A stretch of 64,000 bases of DNA from Dryocola sp051307055 (GTDB lineage: Bacteria > Pseudomonadota > Gammaproteobacteria > Enterobacterales > Enterobacteriaceae): NCBI RefSeq assembly GCF_051307055.1, contig NZ_CP149994.1, positions 3,472,001 to 3,536,000 on the forward strand. The letters run 5' to 3'. Positions 9,120-18,731 of the stretch are shown here, in pieces (positions within the stretch are counted from its first letter, which is position 1; each line of letters begins with the position of its first letter). The notes under the pieces are model-generated. The model worked only from the letters and a program-made list of their open reading frames with translations, had not been told where the DNA came from and ran no database searches. A program made the translations under genes and the position numbers.

Positions 9120-9455
9120 ATGGCTATTCCATCAATGAACGGCGTGCTGGAACAAATTCAGTTTCAGGCAAGACAGGTTACCGGCTTATCAAACGGCAAT
9201 GTGCTGGCGGATAAACAAAATGGTACCGATTCCGTTTCGTTTTCTTCACTGTTATTTAACAGTATAAACGGCATTAGCCAGATGCAAACGGCAGCAAGAT
9301 CCCAGGCGCAGGATTACATGACGGGCGCCTCAGACATTGGTCTGAACGATGTCATGGTCTCATTGCAAAAGTCTTCTGTGGCGCTGAATATGGGAATACA
9401 GGTACGCAATAAAATGGTCAGCGCCTACCAGGAAATCATGAATATGCCGGTATAA
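9120..9455 (+). CDS. fliE: FliE, MS-ring to rod junction protein
   Basis: FliE is the first rod-type protein exported and connects the MS ring to the rod. The product is 111 aa (E. coli 104). The C-terminal half shows the family signature DIGLNDVMVSLQKSSVALNM followed by IQVRNKMVSAYQEIMNMPV (residues about 72-111). It stands first in a rightward series with cheRBYZ and flhBAE; a 153-bp gap to cheR may hold a second promoter or a termination point. Confidence 0.95.
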   Translation: MAIPSMNGVLEQIQFQARQVTGLSNGNVLADKQNGTDSVSFSSLLFNSINGISQMQTAARSQAQDYMTGASDIGLNDVMVSLQKSSVALNMGIQVRNKMVSAYQEIMNMPV

Positions 9456-9608
9456 ATCCGCTTTTATAGTTTATCCCTGAGCCATTATCGAACGGCTTTT
9501 AAAATAATTAATATTTATTTGTTAAAGATATTAAGCGTATTTTTAAAAATCAGGCTCCGGGCAGGTATGCCATTGTAATCAATTCTATACGTCGCAAGGA
9601 TGTTATTT

Positions 9609-10475
9609 ATGAGTATGGAGAGCGACGTTCATTTAATGAACAACACAGCTATTCGCATTCAAACCGGGATCTCAGATAAAGAGCTGGAAAAGGTTAGCCA
9701 GCTAATTTATCAACGTGCAGGTATTGTGTTAAGCAGCCAGAAACGCGATATGGTTTATAACCGCCTGTCCCGACGCTTACGTGAATTAAAATTAACGCAT
9801 TTCAGTGATTATTTAACTCGTCTGGAATCGAACCCCAACAGCGGTGAATGGCAGGCATTTATTAACGCCCTAACCACCAACCTGACTTCGTTTTTCCGGG
9901 AGGCTTACCATTTCCCCATTCTTGCTGAACATGCGCGCGAGCGCAGGGGGAACGGCAATTATAAAGTCTGGTGTACCGCCTCTTCTACCGGGGAAGAACC
10001 TTATTCTATCGCTATCACTTTAGATGAGGCGCTGGGCCGCAGCACGCTTAACCCGCGTATCTGGGCGTCGGATATCGATACCGAAGTGCTGGCCAAAGCA
10101 GCGGCTGGCGTCTATCGGCTGGCCGATCTCGACAACCTGAGCGCTGAGCAAAAGAAGACGCACTTTCTGCGCGGCACCGGGGAGCAGCAGGCCCTCGTCA
10201 AAGTCAGAAAAGAGCTGCTCGATACCATTCATTATCAGCAACTCAATCTTCTGGATCCGCAGTGGGATATTCCGGCGCCGTTCGACGCTATCTTCTGCCG
10301 CAATGTGATGATTTATTTTGATCAAAAAACCCAGGAATACCTGCTGAAACGCTTTGCCAGAATGCTGAAACCCGGCGGTATTTTATTCGTCGGGCATTCT
10401 GAACACTTTGGCACGACAAACGGCGCTTTTCGCCTCCGCGGCCAGTCGGTGTACGCCCTGACACAGGATAAATAA
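9609..10475 (+). CDS. cheR: CheR, chemoreceptor glutamate methyltransferase
   Basis: CheR methylates receptor glutamates with S-adenosylmethionine during adaptation. I place the start at 9609 (288 aa; E. coli 286) because the AAGGA ribosome site overlaps the in-frame ATG at 9600 and is correctly spaced for 9609. The N-terminal helical domain (about 15-75) precedes a Rossmann SAM domain with KVWCTASSTGEEPYSIAI (SAM-binding loop) and FDAIFCRNVMIYF. A beta-subdomain that docks the NWETF receptor tail is expected within it; one receptor in this locus (43553-45223) carries that tail. The stop shares a base with the cheB start. Confidence 0.96.
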   Translation: MSMESDVHLMNNTAIRIQTGISDKELEKVSQLIYQRAGIVLSSQKRDMVYNRLSRRLRELKLTHFSDYLTRLESNPNSGEWQAFINALTTNLTSFFREAYHFPILAEHARERRGNGNYKVWCTASSTGEEPYSIAITLDEALGRSTLNPRIWASDIDTEVLAKAAAGVYRLADLDNLSAEQKKTHFLRGTGEQQALVKVRKELLDTIHYQQLNLLDPQWDIPAPFDAIFCRNVMIYFDQKTQEYLLKRFARMLKPGGILFVGHSEHFGTTNGAFRLRGQSVYALTQDK

Positions 10476-11521
10476 TGCACAAGATTAAAGTCCTCTGCGT
10501 TGACGATTCGGCGCTTATCCGCAATATCATGAGCGACATTGTCAATCAGCAGCCCGATATGGAAATGGTCGCCGTCGCGCCGGATCCGATTATCGCCCGT
10601 GATTTGGTTAAACGCTTTAACCCGGACGTGCTTACGCTCGATGTCGAAATGCCGCGCATGGACGGGCTGGATTTTCTTGAGCGCCTGATGCGCCTGCGCC
10701 CTATGCCGGTCATTATGATCTCCTCCCTGACCGGTAAAGGCTCTGAAATTACGCTTAGCGCGCTGGAGATGGGCGCGGTGGACTTTGTTACCAAGCCGCA
10801 GATGGGGCTGAAAGAGGGCATGGTGCAGTACAGCGAGCTGATTGCCGAGAAGATCCGTATTGCTTCAAAGGCGCAGGTCTGCCGTCGCGATAGCCACAAG
10901 GTTCTGCCAAAAATCATCTCCAGCCCGCTGGTAGGCAGCGAAAAAATCTTCGCCATCGGCTCGTCAACCGGCGGCACCGAGGCCCTGCGCCAGGTGCTAA
11001 CGCCGCTGCCCCGGACCTGCCCCGGCGTCGTCATCGCCCAGCATATGCCCCCGGGCTTTACCCGCTCCTTTGCCGAACGGCTCGACAAGATTTGTGAAAT
11101 CGCGGTGAAAGAAGCCGAAGACGGCGACCGCGTGCTGCCCGGCCATGCCTATATCGCGCCCGGCGCCGTGCATATGGAGCTCGTGCGCAGCGGGGCTAAC
11201 TATCACGTGAAGCTTAACGATAACCCACCGGTTAATCGCCATCGTCCCTCGGTAGACGTGCTTTTCAAATCGGTGGCGTCCTGCGCGGGCAAGAACGCCG
11301 TGGGCGCGATCCTGACCGGCATGGGCAACGACGGCGCGCATGGCCTGCTGGACATGCGCAAAGCGGGCGCTCATACCCTCGCGCAAAGCGAAAAATCCTG
11401 CGTGGTGTTCGGGATGCCAAAAGAAGCTATTGGCCTTGGCGCCGCCGTGGAAGTTGTCGATCTCTGCGATATGACACAGCACATGTTAAACAGCGTAACC
11501 GGCCAGGCACGGCGAATTTAA
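10475..11521 (+). CDS. cheB: CheB, receptor methylesterase/deamidase response regulator
   Basis: CheB removes receptor methyl groups when phosphorylated by CheA. The 348-aa protein has a receiver domain with the acidic pair D10/D11, phospho-acceptor D56 (LTLDVEMPRMDG) and K107. After a linker the esterase domain shows the active-site serine S164 (AIGSSTGGTEAL), H190 (IAQHMPPGF) and the late aspartate motif LTGMGNDGAHGL, matching the Salmonella Ser-His-Asp triad. Translationally coupled to cheR (TAATG). Confidence 0.97.
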   Translation: MHKIKVLCVDDSALIRNIMSDIVNQQPDMEMVAVAPDPIIARDLVKRFNPDVLTLDVEMPRMDGLDFLERLMRLRPMPVIMISSLTGKGSEITLSALEMGAVDFVTKPQMGLKEGMVQYSELIAEKIRIASKAQVCRRDSHKVLPKIISSPLVGSEKIFAIGSSTGGTEALRQVLTPLPRTCPGVVIAQHMPPGFTRSFAERLDKICEIAVKEAEDGDRVLPGHAYIAPGAVHMELVRSGANYHVKLNDNPPVNRHRPSVDVLFKSVASCAGKNAVGAILTGMGNDGAHGLLDMRKAGAHTLAQSEKSCVVFGMPKEAIGLGAAVEVVDLCDMTQHMLNSVTGQARRI

Positions 11522-11577
11522 CTCAACATATTTACTCAGCTCTCCCCGCGGGGAGATTAAACCTCTCAGGAATTAAC

Positions 11578-11967
11578 ATGGCAGATAAAAACTTGCGTTT
11601 TTTAGTCGTCGACGACTTCGCTACCATGCGCCGTATCGTGCGTAACCTTTTAAAAGATCTGGACTTTAACAACGTTGAGGAAGCTGAAGACGGCCATGAT
11701 GCCCTCACCCGTCTGCGCGAGTCATCCTTCGATTTTGTGATAACCGACTGGAACATGCCCAATATGGACGGCCTCGAACTGCTGACCGCCATCCGTAAGG
11801 ATGCGGCGCTTGGCAAGCTGCCGGTGCTGATGGTGACGGCGGAAGCGAAGAAAGAAAATATTATCGCCGCCGCTCAGGCCGGCGCCAGCGGGTATGTGGT
11901 TAAGCCTTTCACCGCAGCGACGCTGGAAGAAAAACTCAACAAAGTCTTTGAAAAGCTGGGGTGGTAA
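11578..11967 (+). CDS. cheY: CheY, chemotaxis response regulator
   Basis: CheY-P binds FliM and FliN to switch the motor. The single-domain 129-aa protein has all receiver residues in the E. coli positions: D12, D13, phospho-acceptor D57 (VITDWNMPNMDG), T87 and K109, plus Y106 used in motor switching. The ribosome site AGGA lies 7 bp before the ATG. It is followed 3 bp later by cheZ. Confidence 0.98.
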   Translation: MADKNLRFLVVDDFATMRRIVRNLLKDLDFNNVEEAEDGHDALTRLRESSFDFVITDWNMPNMDGLELLTAIRKDAALGKLPVLMVTAEAKKENIIAAAQAGASGYVVKPFTAATLEEKLNKVFEKLGW

Positions 11968-11970
11968 CGC

Positions 11971-12600
11971 ATGGATAACCAAACAAATCACCCGCAGGCG
12001 GATATTTTCTCGCGCATTGGCCAGCTGACGCGTCTGCTGCACGACAGCATGAACAACCTCGGCCTCGATCGCGTCATCATCGATGCGGCTGAAGCCATTC
12101 CTGACGCCCGCGACCGGCTCTCTTATGTCGTGGCGAAAACGTCACAGGCGGCGGACTGCGCCTTAACCTGCGTGGAAGTTGCCCGGCCGCTGCAGGACTC
12201 GCTTAGCAACCAGTCCACGGCGCTGGGCAAGCGCTGGGACGAATGGTTCGCCAGTCCCGTCGAGCTGCCGATTGCCAAAGAGCTGGTCGCAGATACCCGC
12301 CAGTTTCTGCACGATACGCCGGCAATTGCCGGTCAGACCAAAGAGCAGCTTATGCAGATCATGATGGCGCAGGATTTCCAGGATCTGACCGGCCAGGTTA
12401 TCCAGCGCATGATGGTGCTTATCGAGAATATCGAGAAAGAGCTGATTCATGTCCTGCTCGATAATCTGCCAGAAGAAACTGCGCCAAAGCTGATGGCTGA
12501 AGAGACGCTGAAAAACGGTCCGCAAATCGATCAAAACGTCGCAGGCGTTGTCGCCACGCAAGGTCAGGTCGATGATTTACTTGAAAGTATGGGCTTTTAA
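11971..12600 (+). CDS. cheZ: CheZ, CheY-P phosphatase
   Basis: CheZ dephosphorylates CheY-P. The 209-aa protein (E. coli 214) is a helical hairpin with the catalytic-region motif MMAQDFQDLTGQVIQRMM, whose Gln is the active residue in the family, and the C-terminal CheY-docking helix VDDLLESMGF. It begins 3 bp after cheY, so the two are made together. Confidence 0.97.
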   Translation: MDNQTNHPQADIFSRIGQLTRLLHDSMNNLGLDRVIIDAAEAIPDARDRLSYVVAKTSQAADCALTCVEVARPLQDSLSNQSTALGKRWDEWFASPVELPIAKELVADTRQFLHDTPAIAGQTKEQLMQIMMAQDFQDLTGQVIQRMMVLIENIEKELIHVLLDNLPEETAPKLMAEETLKNGPQIDQNVAGVVATQGQVDDLLESMGF

Positions 12601-12719
12601 TTTTCCTGCGGCATTTTTGCCGGCGGGCTGTGCTGGCGCGGTTCTCCGCCTGCTCTTAAAGGCGTTGTCGTTCCGCCCTTCGCCGCAGCCTTGTTACACC
12701 CGCAATATGATTAAAGCCG

Positions 12720-13865
12720 ATGTCTGAAGAAAGCGATGTAGAAAAAACAGAGGAACCCACGCCCCAACGACGAGAGAAAGCGCGGGAAGAGGGACAAATT
12801 CCTCGCTCCAAAGAGCTGACATCGTTGCTGATGCTGCTGGTCGGCTGGAGCCTGATTCTGTTCGGTGGGGATGTGGTGGCCCGCAAGCTGGCGATGCTGC
12901 TGCAAAGCGGGCTAAGCTTCGATCGGATGATGGTGCTCGATCCTGGCTCAATGATCCGTCAGCTTCGCCAACTGCTGCTGATGGCGGCGTCGTCGGTACT
13001 GCCGATCCTGCTGGGGCTGTTTCTGACCGGCATCTGCGCCTCTGCGCTGCTGGGAGGCGTGCAGCTCGGCGGCAAGTCGTTCAAATTTGATATGAAAAAG
13101 ATAAATCCTCTGCCCGGACTTAAGCGTATGGTTTCCGGTCAGATGGTTTCTGAGCTGGTGAAAGGCATCCTGAAAGTGGTGCTCGTAGGGAGCGCAGGGG
13201 CGCTGTTTATCTACCATAACAAAACGCGTTTTATCTCGCTCGGCCAGGGCTCGCTGGCCGACGGCCTGGCCGATTCGCGCTACCTCATTTCCCAGTGCCT
13301 GCTGATGGTGATCCTCGCGCTGATCCCGATGGTAGGTTACGACGTGTTTTATCAGATCTTCAGCAACCTGAAGAAGCTGCGCATGAGCCGCCAGGAAATC
13401 CGCGATGAATTTAAACAAAGCGAAGGCGACCCGCATATTAAGAACCGCATCAAACAGCTACAGCGTGCCGCCGCACGCCAGCGCATGATGTCCGACGTAC
13501 CGGACGCCGATGTGATTGTGAATAACCCGACCCACTACTCCATTGCCCTCAGTTACAAAGAAGGCGGCCATACCGCCCCCATCGTGCTGGCTAAGGGCGC
13601 GGGGGAAATGGCGCTGCGCATTCGAACAGAGGCGCAAAAGCATGCCATCCCTATGCTTGAAGCGCCGCCGCTTGCGCGTGCGCTCTATCGCCACTGCGAA
13701 ATTGGGCAACCTATCCCTACCGAACTGTACAGCGCCGTTGCCGAAGTCCTTGCCTGGGTTTATGGCTTAAGACGCTGGCGGCTGGGCGGCGGCATTGCGC
13801 CTAAAAAACCTGAGAACCTTCCCGTGCCTGCTGCACTGGATTTTGCACAAGAGAGTCATGAGTGA
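12720..13865 (+). CDS. flhB: FlhB, export gate protein controlling substrate switching
   Basis: FlhB is an inner-membrane export-gate component whose cytoplasmic domain cleaves itself and changes substrate class from hook to filament. The 381-aa product (E. coli 382) has the N-terminal basic motif EEPTPQRREKAREEGQIPRS, four hydrophobic segments between about residues 33 and 210, and the autocleavage site NPTH (VIVNNPTHYSIAL) in the C-terminal domain. The ribosome site before the ATG is weak. The stop overlaps the flhA start. Confidence 0.97.
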   Translation: MSEESDVEKTEEPTPQRREKAREEGQIPRSKELTSLLMLLVGWSLILFGGDVVARKLAMLLQSGLSFDRMMVLDPGSMIRQLRQLLLMAASSVLPILLGLFLTGICASALLGGVQLGGKSFKFDMKKINPLPGLKRMVSGQMVSELVKGILKVVLVGSAGALFIYHNKTRFISLGQGSLADGLADSRYLISQCLLMVILALIPMVGYDVFYQIFSNLKKLRMSRQEIRDEFKQSEGDPHIKNRIKQLQRAAARQRMMSDVPDADVIVNNPTHYSIALSYKEGGHTAPIVLAKGAGEMALRIRTEAQKHAIPMLEAPPLARALYRHCEIGQPIPTELYSAVAEVLAWVYGLRRWRLGGGIAPKKPENLPVPAALDFAQESHE

Positions 13866-15970
13866 TGGCAAACTACGCCACCAAATTACGTTTACCCGCG
13901 ATGAAAGAGACGCAGTGGAAAATACTGGCCGGGCCGATATTAATCATGCTGATTCTGGCGATGATGATATTGCCCCTGCCCGCGTTTCTGCTTGATTTAC
14001 TGTTCACCTTTAATATCGTCCTTTCCCTGATGATCTTAATGGTGGCCATGTTCACCCAAAAGACGCTCGATTTCTCCGCATTCCCTACGGTGCTGCTGTT
14101 TTCAACGCTGCTGCGCCTCGCGCTGAATATCGCCTCGACGCGCATCATCCTGATGGACGGGCACACGGGAGCCGCCGCTGCGGGTCGCGTCGTTGAGGCG
14201 TTTGGGCACTTCCTGGTTGGGGGGAATTTTGCGATTGGCATCGTGGTGTTCGCCATCCTCATCATTATTAACTTTATGGTTATCACTAAAGGTGCTGGCC
14301 GTATCGCAGAGGTTGGCGCGCGCTTTGTGCTGGACGGTATGCCGGGCAAACAGATGGCGATCGATGCCGATCTGAACGCGGGCCTGATTGGCGAAGAAGA
14401 GGCCAAGCGTCGCCGTAACGAAGTGACCCAGGAGTCCGACTTCTACGGCTCGATGGATGGCGCCAGCAAGTTTGTGCGCGGGGATGCCATTGCCGGCCTG
14501 CTGATCATGGCGGTGAACGTCATCGGCGGCCTGATGATCGGCATTCTGCAGCACGATCTTTCCTTTGGCACCGCCGCCGAAACCTACACCATACTGACTA
14601 TTGGTGACGGCCTGGTTGCCCAAATTCCGGCGCTGATCATCTCGACCGCGGCCGGCGTTATCGTTACCCGGGTTGCCACCGAGCAGGATGTGGGCGAGCA
14701 GATGGTAAGCCAGCTGTTCAGCAACCCACGCGTGCTGGTGCTTTCGGCCGCGATAATCGGCCTGCTGGGCACGATCCCCGGCATGCCGAACTTTGTTTTT
14801 CTGCTGTTTACCGTCTCGCTGCTGGGTATTGCCTGGTGGCTGCGCGGCAAAGAGATGGAAAACCAGACGGCGGGCGGCACCCGGAGCAAAGAGGGCAGAG
14901 AGGCGGCCAAAGCCCAGGCCGACGCCGTTCAGGTGTCCGAGGCTTCCTGGGCCGACGTTCAGCATGAAGATGTGCTGGGCCTCGAAGTCGGCTACCGGTT
15001 AATTCCGATGGTGGACAGCGAGCAAAGCGGCGAGTTGCTCACGCGCGTGCGCGGCATCCGTAAAAAATTCGCCCAGGAGATGGGTTTTCTGCCGCCGTCG
15101 GTGCATATCCGCGACAACCTCGATCTGCCGCCGACCCGCTATCGCATTTTGCTTAAGGGCGTCGAAATCGGCAGCGGCGAAACGATGCCGGAACGCTGGA
15201 TGGCTATCGATCCTGGCTGTGCCGAAGGCGAACTGCCCGGCACGCCTTGTCAGGAACCGGCGTTTGGCCTGCCCGCGATATGGATCGATGAAGTGCTGCG
15301 AGAACAGGCGCAGATCATGGGCTACACGGTGGTGGATCCAAGCTCGGTCATTGCGACCCACCTTAACCACCTGATCGCCACACACACCGACGAGCTGTTT
15401 GGCCGTCAGGAAACGCAGCAGCTGCTCGATCGCCTTAACAAAGAAATGCCGAAGCTGGTAGAAGATCTGATCCCGGGCGTTATCTCCCTGACCACTTTCC
15501 ATAAGGTGCTGCAAAACCTGCTGGCGGAGAGGATTTCAATTCGCGATATGCGCACCATTGTTGACACGCTGGCTGAATATGCGGCGGTACAAACCGATCC
15601 CGATGAGCTGACGGCGCACACGCGCATCCGTTTAGGCCGTGCCATCACGCAGCAGTGGTTCCCGGGCAACGACGATATTCGCGTGATTGGTATGGATATG
15701 AATCTGGAAAGGTTAATGATCCAGGCAAGCCAGAACGGCAGCGCTATTGAACCCGGCATTGCCGAGAACCTTATGCGGCAGACTGAAAAAGCGCTGGCGC
15801 AGCAGGAAGCCCTCGGCGCGCCGCCGGTGCTGCTGGTAAACCAGCCCCTGCGTATGATGCTTTCACGCTTCCTGCGCCGCGTCTATCCGCAGCTTGCCGT
15901 GCTGTCGAATCTGGAAATCAGCAATAACCGTACGGTACGCATGACCTCCATCGTTGGAGGACAAGAATGA
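13865..15970 (+). CDS. flhA: FlhA, flagellar export gate protein
   Basis: FlhA forms the nonameric ring of the export gate that uses proton flow and docks chaperone-substrate complexes. I use the ATG at 13865 (701 aa), which overlaps the flhB stop as TGATG; a GTG one codon earlier is also in frame. Eight hydrophobic helices lie within about residues 20-325. The FHIPEP-family signature region includes KGAGRIAEVGARFVLDGMPG and GKQMAIDADLNAGLI. The cytoplasmic domain (about 350-690) binds FliS, FliT and FlgN complexes. Confidence 0.97.
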   Translation: MANYATKLRLPAMKETQWKILAGPILIMLILAMMILPLPAFLLDLLFTFNIVLSLMILMVAMFTQKTLDFSAFPTVLLFSTLLRLALNIASTRIILMDGHTGAAAAGRVVEAFGHFLVGGNFAIGIVVFAILIIINFMVITKGAGRIAEVGARFVLDGMPGKQMAIDADLNAGLIGEEEAKRRRNEVTQESDFYGSMDGASKFVRGDAIAGLLIMAVNVIGGLMIGILQHDLSFGTAAETYTILTIGDGLVAQIPALIISTAAGVIVTRVATEQDVGEQMVSQLFSNPRVLVLSAAIIGLLGTIPGMPNFVFLLFTVSLLGIAWWLRGKEMENQTAGGTRSKEGREAAKAQADAVQVSEASWADVQHEDVLGLEVGYRLIPMVDSEQSGELLTRVRGIRKKFAQEMGFLPPSVHIRDNLDLPPTRYRILLKGVEIGSGETMPERWMAIDPGCAEGELPGTPCQEPAFGLPAIWIDEVLREQAQIMGYTVVDPSSVIATHLNHLIATHTDELFGRQETQQLLDRLNKEMPKLVEDLIPGVISLTTFHKVLQNLLAERISIRDMRTIVDTLAEYAAVQTDPDELTAHTRIRLGRAITQQWFPGNDDIRVIGMDMNLERLMIQASQNGSAIEPGIAENLMRQTEKALAQQEALGAPPVLLVNQPLRMMLSRFLRRVYPQLAVLSNLEISNNRTVRMTSIVGGQE

Positions 15971-16398
15971 AACTCGCAAAGTTAATAATGCTGGTCGCGC
16001 TTTTTACCCCGCTTGCGGCTGGCGCTGCCGGCGGCGCCTGGCACCAGAAAACGGCGGGCGTTGTGATAAGCGTGGGGAAACAGACGATGGCGGGCGCGGC
16101 GTTGAGCGCCCCGGCAGATCTGCCCGCCTCGGCGCAGGCCAGCCTTTTAGCCTGGAGAATCACGCTACTCACTCCGCCTCCCCGGGGGCTGGAGATGAAA
16201 CTTTGCAGCGCGACAACCTGCATTAAGCTTGAGCGTCTGAGCGGGCAAAAAAAACTCACCGCCCCGCTTTCAGCGCGCGGCCCGTTTCGCTTTGTTTATT
16301 CCGTAGCAGGCCGGGGACAGCTTATTCCCGCCTTGCACGTGGTCAGCAATGAGTTAACGGTAAATTATCGCCAGGCCGCACAAAGGCCCGGCTTTTAG
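15967..16398 (+). CDS. flhE: FlhE, periplasmic flagellar proton-leak guard
   Basis: FlhE is a small periplasmic protein found mainly in Enterobacterales; loss lets protons leak through the export gate. The 143-aa product (E. coli 130) begins with a signal peptide (MKLAKLIMLVALFTPLAAGA, cleavage about residue 20) followed by a mature domain containing two cysteines near LCSATTCIKL that can form a disulfide. The start overlaps flhA by 4 bp. Only 14 bp separate its stop from the convergent fliT stop and I see no strong terminator there. Confidence 0.92.
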   Translation: MKLAKLIMLVALFTPLAAGAAGGAWHQKTAGVVISVGKQTMAGAALSAPADLPASAQASLLAWRITLLTPPPRGLEMKLCSATTCIKLERLSGQKKLTAPLSARGPFRFVYSVAGRGQLIPALHVVSNELTVNYRQAAQRPGF

Positions 16399-16412
16399 CC
16401 CGCGTAATAGCG

Positions 16413-16751
16413 TTATTGAAGAGCCGTGGTAAAGCCTGAAGAATAGGCCTGGCTGCATTTTTTTCCGCGATTGAGCGATGAGATATCCATCTTTAACACA
16501 TCAAGGCGCTGTTTCAGGTTTTTTGTTATTTCGGCCTCATTCTCAATCAGCTTTTTTACCAGGGTGCGAATCTCTTCCTGCTCGCCTGACGTGAGCATCG
16601 CAGCGTGATTATTAATGACCTTCTGCAGCGTAACGACATAATTCTCCGCCAGCTCGATAAAGCCTTGCCATTCACCCAGACGTGCCATCTCAAGCAGGTT
16701 TAAATTTAACTGATAAACGATTTCATAATCGGTAGTAAGCGCTTTAGTCAT
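16413..16751 (-). CDS. fliT: FliT, FliD chaperone and FlhDC antagonist
   Basis: FliT is the export chaperone for the filament cap FliD and, when free, binds FlhC and lowers class 2 transcription. The 112-aa product (E. coli 121) is helical with an acidic middle (EEIRTLVKKLIENEAEITKN) and the family-type N-terminus (YEIVYQLNLNLLEMARLGEW). It overlaps the end of fliS by 8 bp, in the standard fliDST order. Confidence 0.9.
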   Translation of the reverse strand: MTKALTTDYEIVYQLNLNLLEMARLGEWQGFIELAENYVVTLQKVINNHAAMLTSGEQEEIRTLVKKLIENEAEITKNLKQRLDVLKMDISSLNRGKKCSQAYSSGFTTALQ

Positions 16752-17151
16752 GTTTTACCTGCTTTAGCTGAGGATCGATCTCCTTCCATGTGTTGGCGAG
16801 GTTCATCAGCAATTCATCCACATGCGTAAGCTGCTGCGGATTATTTTGCAGATTGCATTCCAGCAGGGTGCGGGACATATAGTCATAGAGCATATCCATT
16901 TGCTGGGCGATCTCTTGGCCTTTTTTATGATCGAGAGAGGCGCGAAGCCCGTTATCAATAATATTGATGGCTTTGGAAATCATCTCTCCGCGCCGGGCTA
17001 TATTGCCGTTTTCGAAATGAATCTTCGCGCGTAAAATCGCATTATGCGCGCCGTCAAACAGCATGGTAATAAGCTGATGCGGGGTTGCCCCCGCCAGTTG
17101 ACTCTGTAAATCAACCTGAGCATAGGCCTGGATGCCTCGACTCCCGTACAT
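16744..17151 (-). CDS. fliS: FliS, flagellin export chaperone
   Basis: FliS binds the C-terminus of newly made flagellin and prevents polymerisation in the cytoplasm. The start at 17151 (135 aa, MYGSRGIQAYAQ...) matches the family and has a GGAG site 6 bp upstream; an ATG 12 bp earlier overlaps that site. Signature motifs are PHQLITMLFDGA and SKAINIIDNGLRASLD, with LYDYMSRTLLECN near the end. It must serve both flagellins of this locus, whose C-termini are identical in protein sequence. Confidence 0.95.
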   Translation of the reverse strand: MYGSRGIQAYAQVDLQSQLAGATPHQLITMLFDGAHNAILRAKIHFENGNIARRGEMISKAINIIDNGLRASLDHKKGQEIAQQMDMLYDYMSRTLLECNLQNNPQQLTHVDELLMNLANTWKEIDPQLKQVKHD

Positions 17152-17227
17152 AATAAGCTCCATAGTGAAGGGACAGAAGATGTCGACGCTCCTGTCCGGG
17201 AATTAAAAGATCGAATAATGATGGCGC

Positions 17228-18649
17228 TTACAAGGTCGCGAGTATGGCAGCGAGCTGCGAACTCATGCTGTTCAGCTTAGACATAGTGGTATCAAGGTTC
17301 TGAAACTGCACGCGATAGCGCTCGACGTTGGCATCAATTAAACGCTGCGTTTTATCAATCTGCTCCTGCATTTGATCGGCCTGCGCGGTCAGCCCTGTCG
17401 TAGAGGTTTTGATGATGCCGTCCGTTTTCTTGTCGGCGTCGCCTACGTATAGGGTAATAATGTCGCCAAGCGCGCCGGCCAGTCCGGGTTTGTCGCCGCT
17501 GCCGGTAAACATTGTGGCGATGTTATTCGGATTATCGGCAATCGCTTCATCAAGCTTTTTCTCATCCAGCGTCATCTGCCCCGTTGCGGCATCAATCTTT
17601 ATACCGAGATCGGCAAGCGAGGCGTAGTCGGCCCCCGCTTCGCCATAAACGCCGTTCACCGTTGAACGCACCTCGCCCACCAGCCCACGCAGCGTGGAGT
17701 CACCCATAAGAGCGCCATTCTGTGAGTTTTGCGTAGCGACATCGGCATCGGTTAACTTTGAGGAATCATAAGGAACATACTTGCTTAAATTCGAAGTGGT
17801 GTTCAGTAACGCGTTGTATTGTTTTACAAAATCTTGCAGCGTGCTTTTAATCGCCTCGGTATTTTGCGTCAGCGTAAGCTGTTCTGATTTTTCATCTTCT
17901 GACGGCGCTTTTAGCGTCAGCGTGATGCCGTCAAGAATATCGGTAATGTTGTTGCTTGAGCGGGTATATTCGCTGCCATCTACGATAAGCCTGGCGTCCT
18001 CCGCCGCAGAGACCTCCTGCAGATTGTCGCTGTTAAGCACGGCGTCCAGCGTGTCATCTCCTTGCACGCTGACGGTCATTTTCCCGTCCGTCCCTGAGGT
18101 TTTGGCGCTAAACACCAGCTGGTAACCGTCGTCGGTGCGCTGCACGGTAGCAGACACATCGCCTTTCGCCCCGTTAACCGCTTTGGCAATCTGGCTCAGC
18201 GAGGTTTCATCATCCTTAAGCACTACCTCCATCTTGCTGCCGTCTTGTTGGGTGATGGTCAGGGTACGCTCTCCCCCTTCGGCCGCAGAGCCCAACTGTT
18301 TGTTCTGATCGTCAAAGCTGTTGTCGGTTCTTAACTTATGCGAGGTGGCAAGCGAAAGCACGGTAACGGAGTGGGTATCAGCCCGGGCTGCCGATGACGC
18401 CGTCGCGGTAAAAGCCTTATTGCTGCTTACCGTTAAAGTGTTAAATGCGTCACCGGTAAGTTTTTTTACCGTATCCTGCAGGCCTGAAAGCCCGCTGGAG
18501 ACCTGGCCCCATGCCGATACTTTAGCCTTGTAGCTGCTTTGCAGCGCGGTGTAGGGTGACAAACGTGTCTGTTCGCCAGCTTTAATCTGCGCCAGCATAG
18601 TCGCCGTATCCAGCCCTGACCCGATACCCAAAGATGATATAGAAGCCAT
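17228..18649 (-). CDS. fliD: FliD, filament cap protein (HAP2)
   Basis: FliD forms the pentameric cap under which flagellin polymerises. The 473-aa product has the N-terminal FliD signature (SISSLGIGSGLDTATML), variable central domains exposed on the cap, and a coiled-coil C-terminus (LTAQADQMQEQIDKTQRLID, then RYRVQFQNLDTTMSKLNSMS). The ribosome site AGGAG is well placed. First gene of fliDST; a sigma-28-like promoter lies upstream. Confidence 0.96.
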   Translation of the reverse strand: MASISSLGIGSGLDTATMLAQIKAGEQTRLSPYTALQSSYKAKVSAWGQVSSGLSGLQDTVKKLTGDAFNTLTVSSNKAFTATASSAARADTHSVTVLSLATSHKLRTDNSFDDQNKQLGSAAEGGERTLTITQQDGSKMEVVLKDDETSLSQIAKAVNGAKGDVSATVQRTDDGYQLVFSAKTSGTDGKMTVSVQGDDTLDAVLNSDNLQEVSAAEDARLIVDGSEYTRSSNNITDILDGITLTLKAPSEDEKSEQLTLTQNTEAIKSTLQDFVKQYNALLNTTSNLSKYVPYDSSKLTDADVATQNSQNGALMGDSTLRGLVGEVRSTVNGVYGEAGADYASLADLGIKIDAATGQMTLDEKKLDEAIADNPNNIATMFTGSGDKPGLAGALGDIITLYVGDADKKTDGIIKTSTTGLTAQADQMQEQIDKTQRLIDANVERYRVQFQNLDTTMSKLNSMSSQLAAILATL

Positions 18650-18731
18650 GTAATTCTCCTTTATGGCAAGCGTTTTATTCTTTATTGTTCATTATTATTA
18701 AATCGGTATTTACGCGACAAAGTTTAATTTT

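Noticed and set aside
14102..14965. 287-codon minus-strand frame inside flhA
   Set aside because: Shadow of flhA, rich in His, Gln and Gly from reversed codons, with no promoter or ribosome site.
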